This document shows positions 57,111 to 64,000 of a DNA stretch of 64,000 bases, piece after piece; the first letter of the stretch is position 1, and the number at the start of each line of letters is the position of its first letter. The position numbers were made by a program, and so were the translations under genes. Origin of the DNA: Streptomyces luteogriseus (GTDB taxonomy: Bacteria; Actinomycetota; Actinomycetes; Streptomycetales; Streptomycetaceae); the NCBI RefSeq assembly GCF_014205055.1, contig NZ_JACHMS010000001.1:7530501-7594500 (forward strand), given 5' to 3'. A model generated the notes under the pieces. The model had not been told where the DNA came from. It ran no database searches and saw only the letters and a list, made by a program, of their open reading frames with translations.

Positions 57111-58064
57111 TCAGGGTGCCGCCGCGGTCTCGCGTTCCTCGTCCGGAGCCACCAGCGACTGCGTGAACGGAATCCGGGCCAGCGCGAACACCCCCGCGGC
57201 GATCAGCGCGACGCCGAACAGCTGCGGCAGCAGCCACCACCCGGTGCGGATGGTCTCCTCGTACAGGGTGATGCCCAGCGCGAGGCTCACCAGAGCGTCG
57301 CCGAGGGTGAGCGCGGGCTGCGAGGCGACCAGCGGACCGGCCTGCATGGCGTTCTCCAGCAGGAACAGCGCGCCCACGCCCGTGGCGGCGAAGGCGTAGG
57401 TCTGCCAGGCGGTGAGGAAGCCCACGAGGCCCTGTTCGTCGAGGATGTGCATGGCGGCCTTCATCAGTGCCGCGGTCACCGCGTAGCTGATCGCTGTCGC
57501 GGCGCCCAGGCAGGCCGCCCGGGCCCGGCCCTCCGGGCGCCGGAGGGCGGCGACAGCGAGAGCGATGACCGCCCCCGCGCACACGGCGAGCGCGGGAATC
57601 CAGCGGTCCAGCGCCACATGGGTACGGTTGCCGGCGGGGGAGGCGGCGGCGAGCGCGACCGCGAGACCGGCCACCACCACCGTCACGGCCAGCCAGCCCT
57701 TGCCCGGCAGATGCCGGTGCATCAGCAGCGACGCGACGACGAGCGTGAGCGGCAGCTCAAGGACGAACAGCGGCTGCACGATCGTCAGCGGGCCGGTGGC
57801 CAGCGCCAGCGCCTGGCAGACGGCGGCGCCGATCACCGCGAGGATCCCGGCCAGCCACACGGGCCGGCGCAGCAGATCGGCGATCAGCCCGGCCCGCAAA
57901 CCCTGGGAGGCGGGCACGGTGAGCGCCGCCTTGCGTTGCAGCACGGTCGCGACGGCGTTGCTGAAGGCGGCGCAGATCGCGAACACGACGGGGAACACGG
58001 TGTGCAGCGTTGCCACCTCCCGGATCGGCGGGCGTGTGACGTCGGCGGTGCCTGCTCCTGCCAT
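57111..58064 (-). CDS. DMT-family (EamA-like) permease
   Basis: 317-aa membrane protein with about ten hydrophobic helices: FPVVFAICAAFSNAVATVLQ, LAGILAVIGAAVCQALALAT, PLFVLELPLTLVVASLLMHR, and a second set after about residue 155 ending LLPQLFGVALIAAGVFALAR. Pattern matches drug/metabolite exporters related to DUF6/EamA or magnesium-transporter-like NIPA. Substrate unknown. The broken SDR gene follows it by 13 bases, so SDR and permease were probably one operon. Confidence 0.82.
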   Translation of the reverse strand: MAGAGTADVTRPPIREVATLHTVFPVVFAICAAFSNAVATVLQRKAALTVPASQGLRAGLIADLLRRPVWLAGILAVIGAAVCQALALATGPLTIVQPLFVLELPLTLVVASLLMHRHLPGKGWLAVTVVVAGLAVALAAASPAGNRTHVALDRWIPALAVCAGAVIALAVAALRRPEGRARAACLGAATAISYAVTAALMKAAMHILDEQGLVGFLTAWQTYAFAATGVGALFLLENAMQAGPLVASQPALTLGDALVSLALGITLYEETIRTGWWLLPQLFGVALIAAGVFALARIPFTQSLVAPDEERETAAAP

Positions 58065-58136
58065 GGTCGCCGGATCCGGTCGGCGGCGCGATCGGAACCC
58101 CGGCGTGCGCGGGGTTCCGAACGGTGGAGGGCCGGG

Positions 58137-59009
58137 TCAGCCCAGCTTGCGGAAGAGCCCTTCCTGCACCACGGACACGACCAGCCGGCCCTCACGGTCG
58201 TAGATCCGCCCCCGGGCCAGGCCGCGGCCCCCGACCGCGATCGGCGACTCCTGGTCGTAGAGGAGCCAGTCGTCCGCGCGGAACGGGCGGTGGAACCACA
58301 TCGCGTGGTCCAGCGACGCCAGGTCGAAGCCGCGCGGGCCCCACAGCGGTTCGACCGGGATGCGTACGGCGTCCAGGAGGGTCATGTCGCTGGCGTAGGT
58401 GAGGGCGCAGGTGTGCACGAGCGGGTCGTCGCCGAGCGGCCCGACCGCGCGCATCCACACCGCGCTGCGCGGCTCGGCGTCCTCGACCTCCGCGGCGGTC
58501 CAGCGCAGCCGGTCCACGTAGCGGATGTCGAAGGGCTGGCGCCGGGCCATGCGTTCCAGCTGCTCGGGCAGTGCGCCCAAGTGCTCCCGGATCTCGTCCG
58601 TGACGGTGGGCAGGGACTCCGGGTCGGGGACCTCGCGGGCCGGCGGCAGCTGGTGCTCGAAGCTGCCCTCCTCCGGCTTGTGGAAGGAGGCGGTGAGGTT
58701 GAAGATCGTGCGGCCCTGCTGCACGGCGGTGACCCGGCGGGTGGTGAACGACCGCCCGTCGCGCACATGCTCGACCTGGTAGACGATCGGCACGCCCGGC
58801 CGGCCCGGACGCAGGAAGTACGCGTGCAGCGAGTGCACCGGGCGGTCGCCCTCCGTGGTGCGGCCCGCGGCGACCAGCGCCTGCCCCGCCACCTGCCCGC
58901 CGAAGACCCGCTGCAGGGACTCCTGCGGGCTGCGCCCGCGGAAGATGTTGACCTCGATCTGCTCCAGGTCGAGCAGATCGACGAGCCTCTCGGCCGGGTT
59001 CGTCGTCAT
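58137..59009 (-). CDS. tesB: Acyl-CoA thioesterase II
   Basis: 290-aa double hot-dog thioesterase hydrolysing acyl-CoA. N-terminal LVDLLDLEQIEVNIFRGRSP then QRVFGGQVAGQALVAAGRTT, RPVHSLHAYFLRPGRPGVPI and the C-terminal active-site region SLDHAMWFHRPFRADDWLLY with GRGLARGRIYDREGRLVVSV. The Asp of the catalytic trio sits in the SLDHAMW motif. Start MTTNPAERLVDLLD. Separated from the DUF3516 helicase by 37 bp on the same strand; possibly co-transcribed. Confidence 0.93.
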   Translation of the reverse strand: MTTNPAERLVDLLDLEQIEVNIFRGRSPQESLQRVFGGQVAGQALVAAGRTTEGDRPVHSLHAYFLRPGRPGVPIVYQVEHVRDGRSFTTRRVTAVQQGRTIFNLTASFHKPEEGSFEHQLPPAREVPDPESLPTVTDEIREHLGALPEQLERMARRQPFDIRYVDRLRWTAAEVEDAEPRSAVWMRAVGPLGDDPLVHTCALTYASDMTLLDAVRIPVEPLWGPRGFDLASLDHAMWFHRPFRADDWLLYDQESPIAVGGRGLARGRIYDREGRLVVSVVQEGLFRKLG

Positions 59010-59046
59010 GGGTGGGATTCTCCTGTGCTCGCTGCTGCCCGGCCCG

Positions 59047-61560
59047 TCACAGCTGGCCGACGTCGGTCACACGGACGATCGCGCGGCCCTCCGCGTCCGA
59101 GGCCGTGAGGTCGACCTCCGCGCTGATGCCCCAGTCGTGGTCGCCGTTCGGGTCGTGGAAGATCTGCCGGACCCGCCACAGGGCGTTCTCCGGCTCCTCC
59201 TCGATGAGCAGCAGCTTGGGGCCGCGGGCGTCGGGTCCGGTGCCGAGATCCTCGTACTCGTCCCAGTACTTGTCCATCGCCTCGCCCCACGCGTCCGCGT
59301 CCCAGCCGGACTCCCCGTCCATCTCGCCCAGCTCACCGACCTGGTCGAGAGCGGCCAGCTCCACGCGGCGGAACATGGCGTTGCGGACCAGGACACGGAA
59401 GGCACGCGCGTTGGCGGTGACCGGCTTGACCTCGTCGGCCTTCTCCTGGGCCTCCTCGGCGGTCATCTCCGCCGGGTTGGCCAACTGCTCCCACTCGTCC
59501 AGCAGGCTGGAGTCGACCTGGCGCACCATCTCGCCCAGCCAGGCGATCAGGTCCTGAAGGTCCTCGGACTTGAGGTCGTCGGGGACGGTGTGGTCGAGGG
59601 CCTTGAAGGCGCTGGCCAGGTAGCGCAGCACGATGCCCTCGGTGCGGGCCAGCTCGTAGTGCGACACCAACTCGGTGAAGGACATCGCCCGTTCGTACAT
59701 GTCGCGGATGACCGACTTCGGCGACAGCGGATGGTCTCCGACCCAGGGGTGGCTCTTGCGGTACGTGTTGTACGCGTGGAAGAGCAGCTCCTCCAGGGGC
59801 TTGGGGTAGGTGATGTCCTGGAGTCGCTCCATACGCTCCTCGTACTCGACCCCGTCCGCCTTCATCTGGGCGACGGCCTCGCCGCGCGCCTTGTTCTGCT
59901 GGGCGGCGAGGATCTGCCGCGGGTCGTCCAGCGTCGACTCGACCACGGACACCATGTCGAGGGCGTACGACGGCGACTCGGGGTCGAGCAGTTCGAACGC
60001 GGCGAGCGCGAAGGTGGACAGCGGCTGGTTGAGCGCGAAGTCCTGCTGGAGGTCGACCGTGAGGCGGACGATGCGCCCCTCGGCGTCCGGCTGGTCGAGC
60101 TTCTCGACGATGCCGCCGTCCAGCAGCGAACGGTAGATCGCGATGGCCCGGCGGATGTGCCGCAACTGCTGCTTGCGCGGCTCGTGGTTGTCCTCCAGCA
60201 TGCGGCGCATCGCCTCGAAGGCGTTGCCGGGGCGGGCGATCACCGACAGCAGCATGGTGTGCGTGACCCGGAACCGGGAGGTCAGCGGCTCCGGCTCGGA
60301 GCCGATGAGCTTCTCGAAGGTCTGCTCCGACCACGCGACGAAGCCCTCCGGGGCCTTCTTGCGGACGACCTTGCGGCGCTTCTTCGGGTCGTCGCCCGCC
60401 TTGGCGAGGGCCTTCTCGTTCTCGACGACGTGCTCCGGCGCCTGCGCGACGACGAAGCCCTCCGTGTCGTAACCGGCCCGCCCGGCCCGGCCCGCGATCT
60501 GGTGGAACTCCCGGGCCCGCAGGGTGCGTACGCGGGTGCCGTCGTACTTGGTGAGGGCGGTGAACAGCACCGTGCGGATGGGGACGTTGACGCCGACGCC
60601 GAGGGTGTCCGTGCCGCAGATGACCTTCAGCAGACCGGCCTGCGCGAGCTTCTCCACCAGGCGGCGGTACTTGGGCAGCATGCCGGCGTGGTGCACACCG
60701 ATGCCGTGCCGGACGTAACGGGAGAGGTTGCGGCCGAACTTGGTGGTGAACCGGAAGTTGCCGATCAGCTCGGCGATCTGCTCCTTCTCCTCCTTCGAGC
60801 ACATGTTGATGCTCATCAGCGCCTGCGCCCGCTCCACGGCCTGCGCCTGCGTGAAGTGCACGATGTAGACGGGTGCCTGCCGGGCGGAGAGCAGATCGGT
60901 GAGCGTCTCGGTGAGCGGGGTGTAGCGGTACTCGTAGGACAGCGGGACCGGGCGGGTCGCCGAGCGGACCACCGCGGTCGGGCGGCCCGTGCGGCGGGTG
61001 AGGTCCTTCTCGAAGAAGGAGACGTCGCCGAGCGTCGCCGACATCAGCACGAACTGCGCCTGCGGCAGTTCCAGGATCGGGATCTGCCAGGCCCAGCCGC
61101 GGTCGCCCTCGGCGTAGAAGTGGAACTCGTCCATCACGACCTGGCCGACGTCCGCGTGCCTGCCGTCGCGCAGTGCGATCGAGGCGAGCACCTCGGCGGT
61201 GCAGCAGATGACGGGGGCGTCGGCGTTGACGGACGCGTCGCCGGTGAGCATGCCGACGTTCTCGGTGCCGAAGATCTTGCACAGTTCGAAGAACTTCTCC
61301 GACACCAGCGCCTTGATCGGGGCGGTGTAGAAGGTGACCTCGTCCCGGGCCAGCGCGGCGAAGTGCGCGCCCGCCGCGATCATGCTCTTGCCGGAGCCGG
61401 TGGGCGTCGACACGATCACGTTCGCGCCGGAGACCACCTCGATCAGCGCCTCCTCCTGATGGGGGTAGAGCGTGAGACCCCGCTCGCCGGCCCACGACTC
61501 GAAGGCTTCGTACAAGGCATCGGGGTCGGGGGTCCGCGGCAGCTGATCGATGAGGGTCAC
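59047..61560 (-). CDS. DEAD/DEAH-box helicase with DUF3516
   Basis: 837-aa Ski2-like ATP-dependent helicase. Motifs: I VSTPTGSGKSMIAAGAHFAA near 50, Ia YTAPIKALVSEKFFELCKIF, II VVMDEFHFYAEGDRGWAWQI, III LMSATLGDVSFFEKDLTRRT, then VGVNVPIRTVLFTALTKYD and QIAGRAGRAGYDTEGFVVAQ (V, VI). The C-terminal 400 residues are the DUF3516 region seen in actinobacterial homologues. The probable role is RNA or DNA unwinding in stress response or decay; not proven. GTG start VTLIDQLPRTPDPDALY chosen on family N-terminus; an upstream Met adds 20 residues. Confidence 0.9.
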   Translation of the reverse strand: MTLIDQLPRTPDPDALYEAFESWAGERGLTLYPHQEEALIEVVSGANVIVSTPTGSGKSMIAAGAHFAALARDEVTFYTAPIKALVSEKFFELCKIFGTENVGMLTGDASVNADAPVICCTAEVLASIALRDGRHADVGQVVMDEFHFYAEGDRGWAWQIPILELPQAQFVLMSATLGDVSFFEKDLTRRTGRPTAVVRSATRPVPLSYEYRYTPLTETLTDLLSARQAPVYIVHFTQAQAVERAQALMSINMCSKEEKEQIAELIGNFRFTTKFGRNLSRYVRHGIGVHHAGMLPKYRRLVEKLAQAGLLKVICGTDTLGVGVNVPIRTVLFTALTKYDGTRVRTLRAREFHQIAGRAGRAGYDTEGFVVAQAPEHVVENEKALAKAGDDPKKRRKVVRKKAPEGFVAWSEQTFEKLIGSEPEPLTSRFRVTHTMLLSVIARPGNAFEAMRRMLEDNHEPRKQQLRHIRRAIAIYRSLLDGGIVEKLDQPDAEGRIVRLTVDLQQDFALNQPLSTFALAAFELLDPESPSYALDMVSVVESTLDDPRQILAAQQNKARGEAVAQMKADGVEYEERMERLQDITYPKPLEELLFHAYNTYRKSHPWVGDHPLSPKSVIRDMYERAMSFTELVSHYELARTEGIVLRYLASAFKALDHTVPDDLKSEDLQDLIAWLGEMVRQVDSSLLDEWEQLANPAEMTAEEAQEKADEVKPVTANARAFRVLVRNAMFRRVELAALDQVGELGEMDGESGWDADAWGEAMDKYWDEYEDLGTGPDARGPKLLLIEEEPENALWRVRQIFHDPNGDHDWGISAEVDLTASDAEGRAIVRVTDVGQL

Positions 61561-61704
61561 GCCCCCATCTTGCCTGGCCCGATGCCCGATGCGGGAATCG
61601 GCTGTGGGCCCGAAGATCACGAACGCTACGCTGGGCCGCCGACGGGACGTCAGCGCGCCCGGTCAACTGGACAGCGGCACACGAGGAACGGGGCGGGCAG
61701 CGCC

Positions 61705-62499
61705 ATGATGGGACCAGCACACTCACTGTCGGGAGCCGCCGCCTGGCTGGGCGTCGGCGCGGCCGCAGCGGCGGCCGGGCACCCGATGCCCTGGCCGGTC
61801 CTCCTCGTCGGTGCCCTGATCTGCGCCGGAGCCGCCCTCGCGCCGGACCTCGACCACAAGGCGGCCACCATCTCCCGGTCCTTCGGACCGCTGTCGCGCT
61901 GGCTGTGCGAGATCGTCGACAAGCTGTCCTACGCCGTCTACAAGTCGACGAAGAAGCAGGGCGACCCGCGTCGCTCCGGCGGGCACCGCACGCTGACGCA
62001 CACCTGGCTGTGGGCGGTCCTGATCGGTGCGGGCACCTCGGTCGTGGCGATCACCAGTGACCGCTGGGGCGTGCTGGCGGTCCTCTTCGTGCACATGGTC
62101 CTGGCCATCGAGGGCCTGCTCTGGCGGGCGACGCGCGGCTCCAGCAGCGAGGTCCTGGTGTGGCTGCTGGCCGCGACCACCGCGTGGATCCTCGCGGGCG
62201 TCCTGGACAAGCCGGGCAACGGCGCGGACTGGCTGTTCACGGCGCCGGGCCAGGAGTACCTGTGGCTGGGGCTGCCGGTCGTGCTGGGCGCGCTCGTGCA
62301 CGACGTCGGGGACGCGCTCACCGTGTCCGGCTGCCCGATCCTGTGGCCCATCCCGGTCGGGCGCAAGCGCTGGTACCCGATCGGGCCGCCGAAGGTCATG
62401 CGGTTCCGGGCGGGCAGCTGGGTCGAGCTCAAGGTGCTGATGCCGGTGTTCATGCTGCTGGGCGGGGTGGGCTGCGCGGCGGCGCTCAACGTCATCTGA
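61705..62499 (+). CDS. YdjM/LexA-type inner-membrane metal-dependent hydrolase
   Basis: 264-aa membrane protein with HS and D/H motifs of the YdjM family: MMGPAHSLSGAAAWLGVGAA then ICAGAALAPDLDHKAATISR, GGHRTLTHTWLWAVLIGAGT and PVVLGALVHDVGDALTVSG. The His and Asp residues resemble a metal site at the membrane face. Function is unknown, although some relatives are DNA-damage-induced. GCGGGCAGCGCC precedes the ATG pair. Divergent from the helicase gene. Confidence 0.85.
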   Translation: MMGPAHSLSGAAAWLGVGAAAAAAGHPMPWPVLLVGALICAGAALAPDLDHKAATISRSFGPLSRWLCEIVDKLSYAVYKSTKKQGDPRRSGGHRTLTHTWLWAVLIGAGTSVVAITSDRWGVLAVLFVHMVLAIEGLLWRATRGSSSEVLVWLLAATTAWILAGVLDKPGNGADWLFTAPGQEYLWLGLPVVLGALVHDVGDALTVSGCPILWPIPVGRKRWYPIGPPKVMRFRAGSWVELKVLMPVFMLLGGVGCAAALNVI

Positions 62500-62605
62500 C
62501 CCCAGGAGCCCCGCCGCACTCTCTAGGAGCCCCGCCCCCAGCACCTCAGCCCCTAGCACCTCAGCCCCCAGGACCTCAACCTCCAGGACCTCCGCCCCGT
62601 AGGCC

Positions 62606-62851
62606 TCAGCCGCCGCCGTAGCGCCGCTCGAAGGCGGCGACCCTGCCTTCCGAGTCCACCGTGCGGGCCTTGCCCGTGTAGAAGGGGTGGCTCTCGGAGG
62701 AGATCTCCACGTCCACGACCGGGTAGGTCTCGCCGTCGTCCCATTCGATGGTCTGCTCGCTGGTCGCGGTGGACCGGGTGAGGAACGCGTACCCGGCGGC
62801 GCGGTCGCGGAAGACGACGGGGTGGTAGTCGGGGTGCTTCTCCTGCTGCAT
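62606..62851 (-). CDS. rpmE: 50S ribosomal protein L31, type B (zinc-independent)
   Basis: 81-aa ribosomal protein MQQEKHPDYHPVVFRDRAAG with FLTRSTATSEQTIEWDDGET, VDVEISSESHPFYTGKARTV and ending RYGGG. It lacks the CxxC zinc-ribbon pairs of L31 type A, so it is the C-minus paralogue often used under zinc limitation. ATG has GGAGCACCC upstream. No Zur-type palindrome was seen in the 35 bp before the gene, which are shared with the DUF5709 stop. Confidence 0.93.
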   Translation of the reverse strand: MQQEKHPDYHPVVFRDRAAGYAFLTRSTATSEQTIEWDDGETYPVVDVEISSESHPFYTGKARTVDSEGRVAAFERRYGGG

Positions 62852-62886
62852 GGGTGCTCCTCGAGCGGCTCGGGACGGGCTTGCGA

Positions 62887-63357
62887 TCAGCCGGACAGGG
62901 TGTCCTCGTCGACGATGTGCACGGCGGCCTCCTCGGCCGACGCAGCAGCGCCGTCGATGCCCACGTCCATGGCGACCAGCGCCTCCTCCTCGTCCTCGTG
63001 GGCGCCCTCGTCGGGTGCCACGAGCCGGCCGGAGCGCGCGGCGCCGACCTCGTTGTCCAGGAGTTCCCCGTCGGAGCCCGCGCAGTCCCCGAGGCCGTCA
63101 CCGTCCGGGACGGCGGCGTCCGGCAGCTCCTCGGAGAGCCGCTGGTCCAGCGTCTCGCCCCGCTGCCGCTCGGCGGCCGTCACACCGAGGTGCTCGACGG
63201 CCCAGGGCCGTTCGGGAGGGGACCAGCCCCGGTCCAGGGGATCGTCGACGCCGTCGTTCTCCAGGGTGTCCTCGGCGTCGAGCAGCCCCGTGTCCTCCCT
63301 CTGCTCGTCTTGGTCCGGCTGGTAGACGTCGTCTCCCCAGCCGTCGGAGCTGTTCAC
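62887..63357 (-). CDS. DUF5709 protein
   Basis: 156-aa acidic protein: MNSSDGWGDDVYQPDQDEQR, VDDPLDRGWSPPERPWAVEH then LGVTAAERQRGETLDQRLSE, and ends HIVDEDTLSG. The SPPERPW-type core is the hallmark of the DUF5709 family in streptomycetes, with unknown function. Very high Asp/Glu content and no hydrophobic core suggest a flexible or disordered protein. GTG start has GGAGGTACCC upstream. 35 bp upstream of rpmE, likely co-transcribed. Confidence 0.85.
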   Translation of the reverse strand: MNSSDGWGDDVYQPDQDEQREDTGLLDAEDTLENDGVDDPLDRGWSPPERPWAVEHLGVTAAERQRGETLDQRLSEELPDAAVPDGDGLGDCAGSDGELLDNEVGAARSGRLVAPDEGAHEDEEEALVAMDVGIDGAAASAEEAAVHIVDEDTLSG

Positions 63358-63523
63358 GGGTACCTCCAGGGGGGTGGGACGAGCCCGTTCTCACGGGACC
63401 CGCTCCGGGCCGCCGCCGCACGGAGCACGGACGCCGCCCGAACCACTGCTTCCCGGGCGTCCCCCGAGCCGGTGCCTGATTCCAGCCTTCCACCCCGGCT
63501 CGGGACCGCGCAACGCCAAGGAC

Positions 63524-63556
63524 ACGGCCGCCCCTCCCCGAGAGGCGGGCGGCCGT
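63524..63556 (-). terminator. Hairpin after the ABC exporter gene
   Basis: ACGGCCGCCC (63524-63533) and GGGCGGCCGT (63547-63556) form a perfect 10-bp stem around a 13-base loop, 17 bases past the ABC stop codon on the - strand. No T-tract. Confidence 0.7.
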
Positions 63557-63573
63557 CTCGTACGGCGAAGTGC

Positions 63574-64000
63574 TCAGCCGTGCCACGACCTCCACAGCGC
63601 CGCGTACGCGCCGTCCGCCGCGACCAGCTCGTCGTGGCTGCCCAGCTCGCTGATGCGGCCGCTCTCGACGACGGCGATGACGTCCGCGTCGTGGGCCGTG
63701 TGCAGCCGGTGGGCGATGGCGACGACCGTGCGGCCGTCCAGGACCCGGGCCAGGGACCGTTCCAGGTTGCGGGCGGCGCGCGGGTCCAGCAGGGACGTCG
63801 CCTCGTCGAGGACCAGCGTGTGCGGGTCGGCCAGCACCAGGCGGGCCAGCGCGATCTGCTGGGCCTGGGCCGGGGTGAGCGCCAGCCCGCCCGAGCCGAC
63901 CTCGGTGTCCAGGCCCTCCTCCAGTGCACGGGCCCAGCCGTCCGCGTCGACCGCGCCCAGCGCCGCCCACAGCTCGGCGTCCACGGCACCGGTCCGCGCG
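63574..64000 (-). CDS. ABC exporter ATP-binding subunit, 3' part
   Basis: About 141 C-terminal residues of an ATP-binding cassette, continuing beyond the window. Visible: ARTGAVDAELWAALGAVDAD, GLDTEVGSGGLALTPAQAQQ and IALARLVLADPHTLVLDEAT (Walker B with DEATS), then VVAIAHRLHTAHDADVIAVV (H-loop) ending AALWRSWHG. The signature LSGGQ is replaced by LTPAQAQQ. The style is that of exporter-type (LmrA/MsbA-like) ABC proteins. Walker A and any membrane domain lie outside the window. Confidence 0.88.
   Translation of the reverse strand, partial: ARTGAVDAELWAALGAVDADGWARALEEGLDTEVGSGGLALTPAQAQQIALARLVLADPHTLVLDEATSLLDPRAARNLERSLARVLDGRTVVAIAHRLHTAHDADVIAVVESGRISELGSHDELVAADGAYAALWRSWHG

Noticed and set aside
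58855..61704. Long + strand frame before the YdjM-like gene
   Set aside because: The part up to 61704 is antisense to tesB and the DUF3516 helicase and is low-complexity; only the segment from 61705 is supported.
62500..62605. CCCCTAGCACCTCAG-like repeats as a CRISPR or regulatory array
   Set aside because: Units are short, irregular and degenerate, with no spacers; it looks like simple low-complexity intergenic DNA.
1..64000. A novel defence island, mobile element or biosynthetic cluster
   Set aside because: I looked for integrases, transposases, terminal repeats, toxin-antitoxin pairs, restriction genes and multidomain synthases. Apart from the small rppA operon, none was seen.

Overview
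The window is chromosomal DNA of a Streptomyces or very close relative. GC content is very high, third codon positions are almost all G or C, GTG starts are common, and the gene set is characteristic: a conservon, MurT/GatD, SpoIIE-type phosphatases, a THN synthase operon, DUF6397, DUF5709 and DUF3516 proteins, and the usual intergenic hairpin repeats. From memory, the order rocD - pfkA - gatD/murT - def - rppA - DNA ligase - xylB/xylA - L31 resembles one arm of the S. coelicolor core chromosome. I saw no insertion sequence, prophage, integrase, tRNA, rRNA or CRISPR array, and no gene with clearly foreign composition.

Left part (1-16.4 kb): the end of an RpiB-type isomerase; two SpoIIE-family phosphatases; an arginine/ornithine catabolic set (Lrp regulator, ddaH, rocD); a LytTR two-component system whose regulator and kinase genes flank a DUF485-like protein and a sodium:solute symporter; a CtaG-like protein; a phosphofructokinase; and gatD-murT for lipid II amidation. 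Middle (16.5-31 kb): peptide deformylase; a TetR/acyl-CoA dehydrogenase divergent pair with a striking array of GTAACA half-sites; an rppA operon in which the P450 gene between THN synthase and the cupin is reduced to a deletion scar; an aldehyde dehydrogenase; overlapping Nudix and ATP-dependent DNA ligase genes; a thioredoxin-reductase-like flavoprotein divergent from an XRE-cupin regulator with a probable leaderless promoter; and a translationally coupled oxidoreductase/acyl-CoA dehydrogenase/acyl-CoA dehydrogenase operon in which the second dehydrogenase lacks the catalytic Glu.

Right part (31-64 kb): secreted phosphodiesterase, phosphodiester glycosidase and amidase genes; a methyltransferase-Nudix fusion; the ROK regulator and divergent xylB/xylA; a SNF2 helicase coupled to a SWIM zinc-finger protein; an MHYT membrane protein followed by a complete conservon (kinase, roadblock, DUF742, GTPase-like) and an orphan roadblock paralogue; DUF6397, VOC and Fpg/Nei genes; a short-chain dehydrogenase broken by a local inversion; a DMT-type permease; TesB; a DUF3516 helicase; a zinc-free L31; and the end of an ABC exporter ATPase gene that runs off the right edge.

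The window is mostly ordinary Streptomyces core. The most informative anomalies are two decaying genes: the cyp158-like scar and the inverted SDR. Next come several regulatory palindromes and a kinase/symporter arrangement that suggests transporter-assisted sensing. I did not find evidence for a wholly new multi-gene system, and all family assignments are from reading the translated sequence, not from a search.
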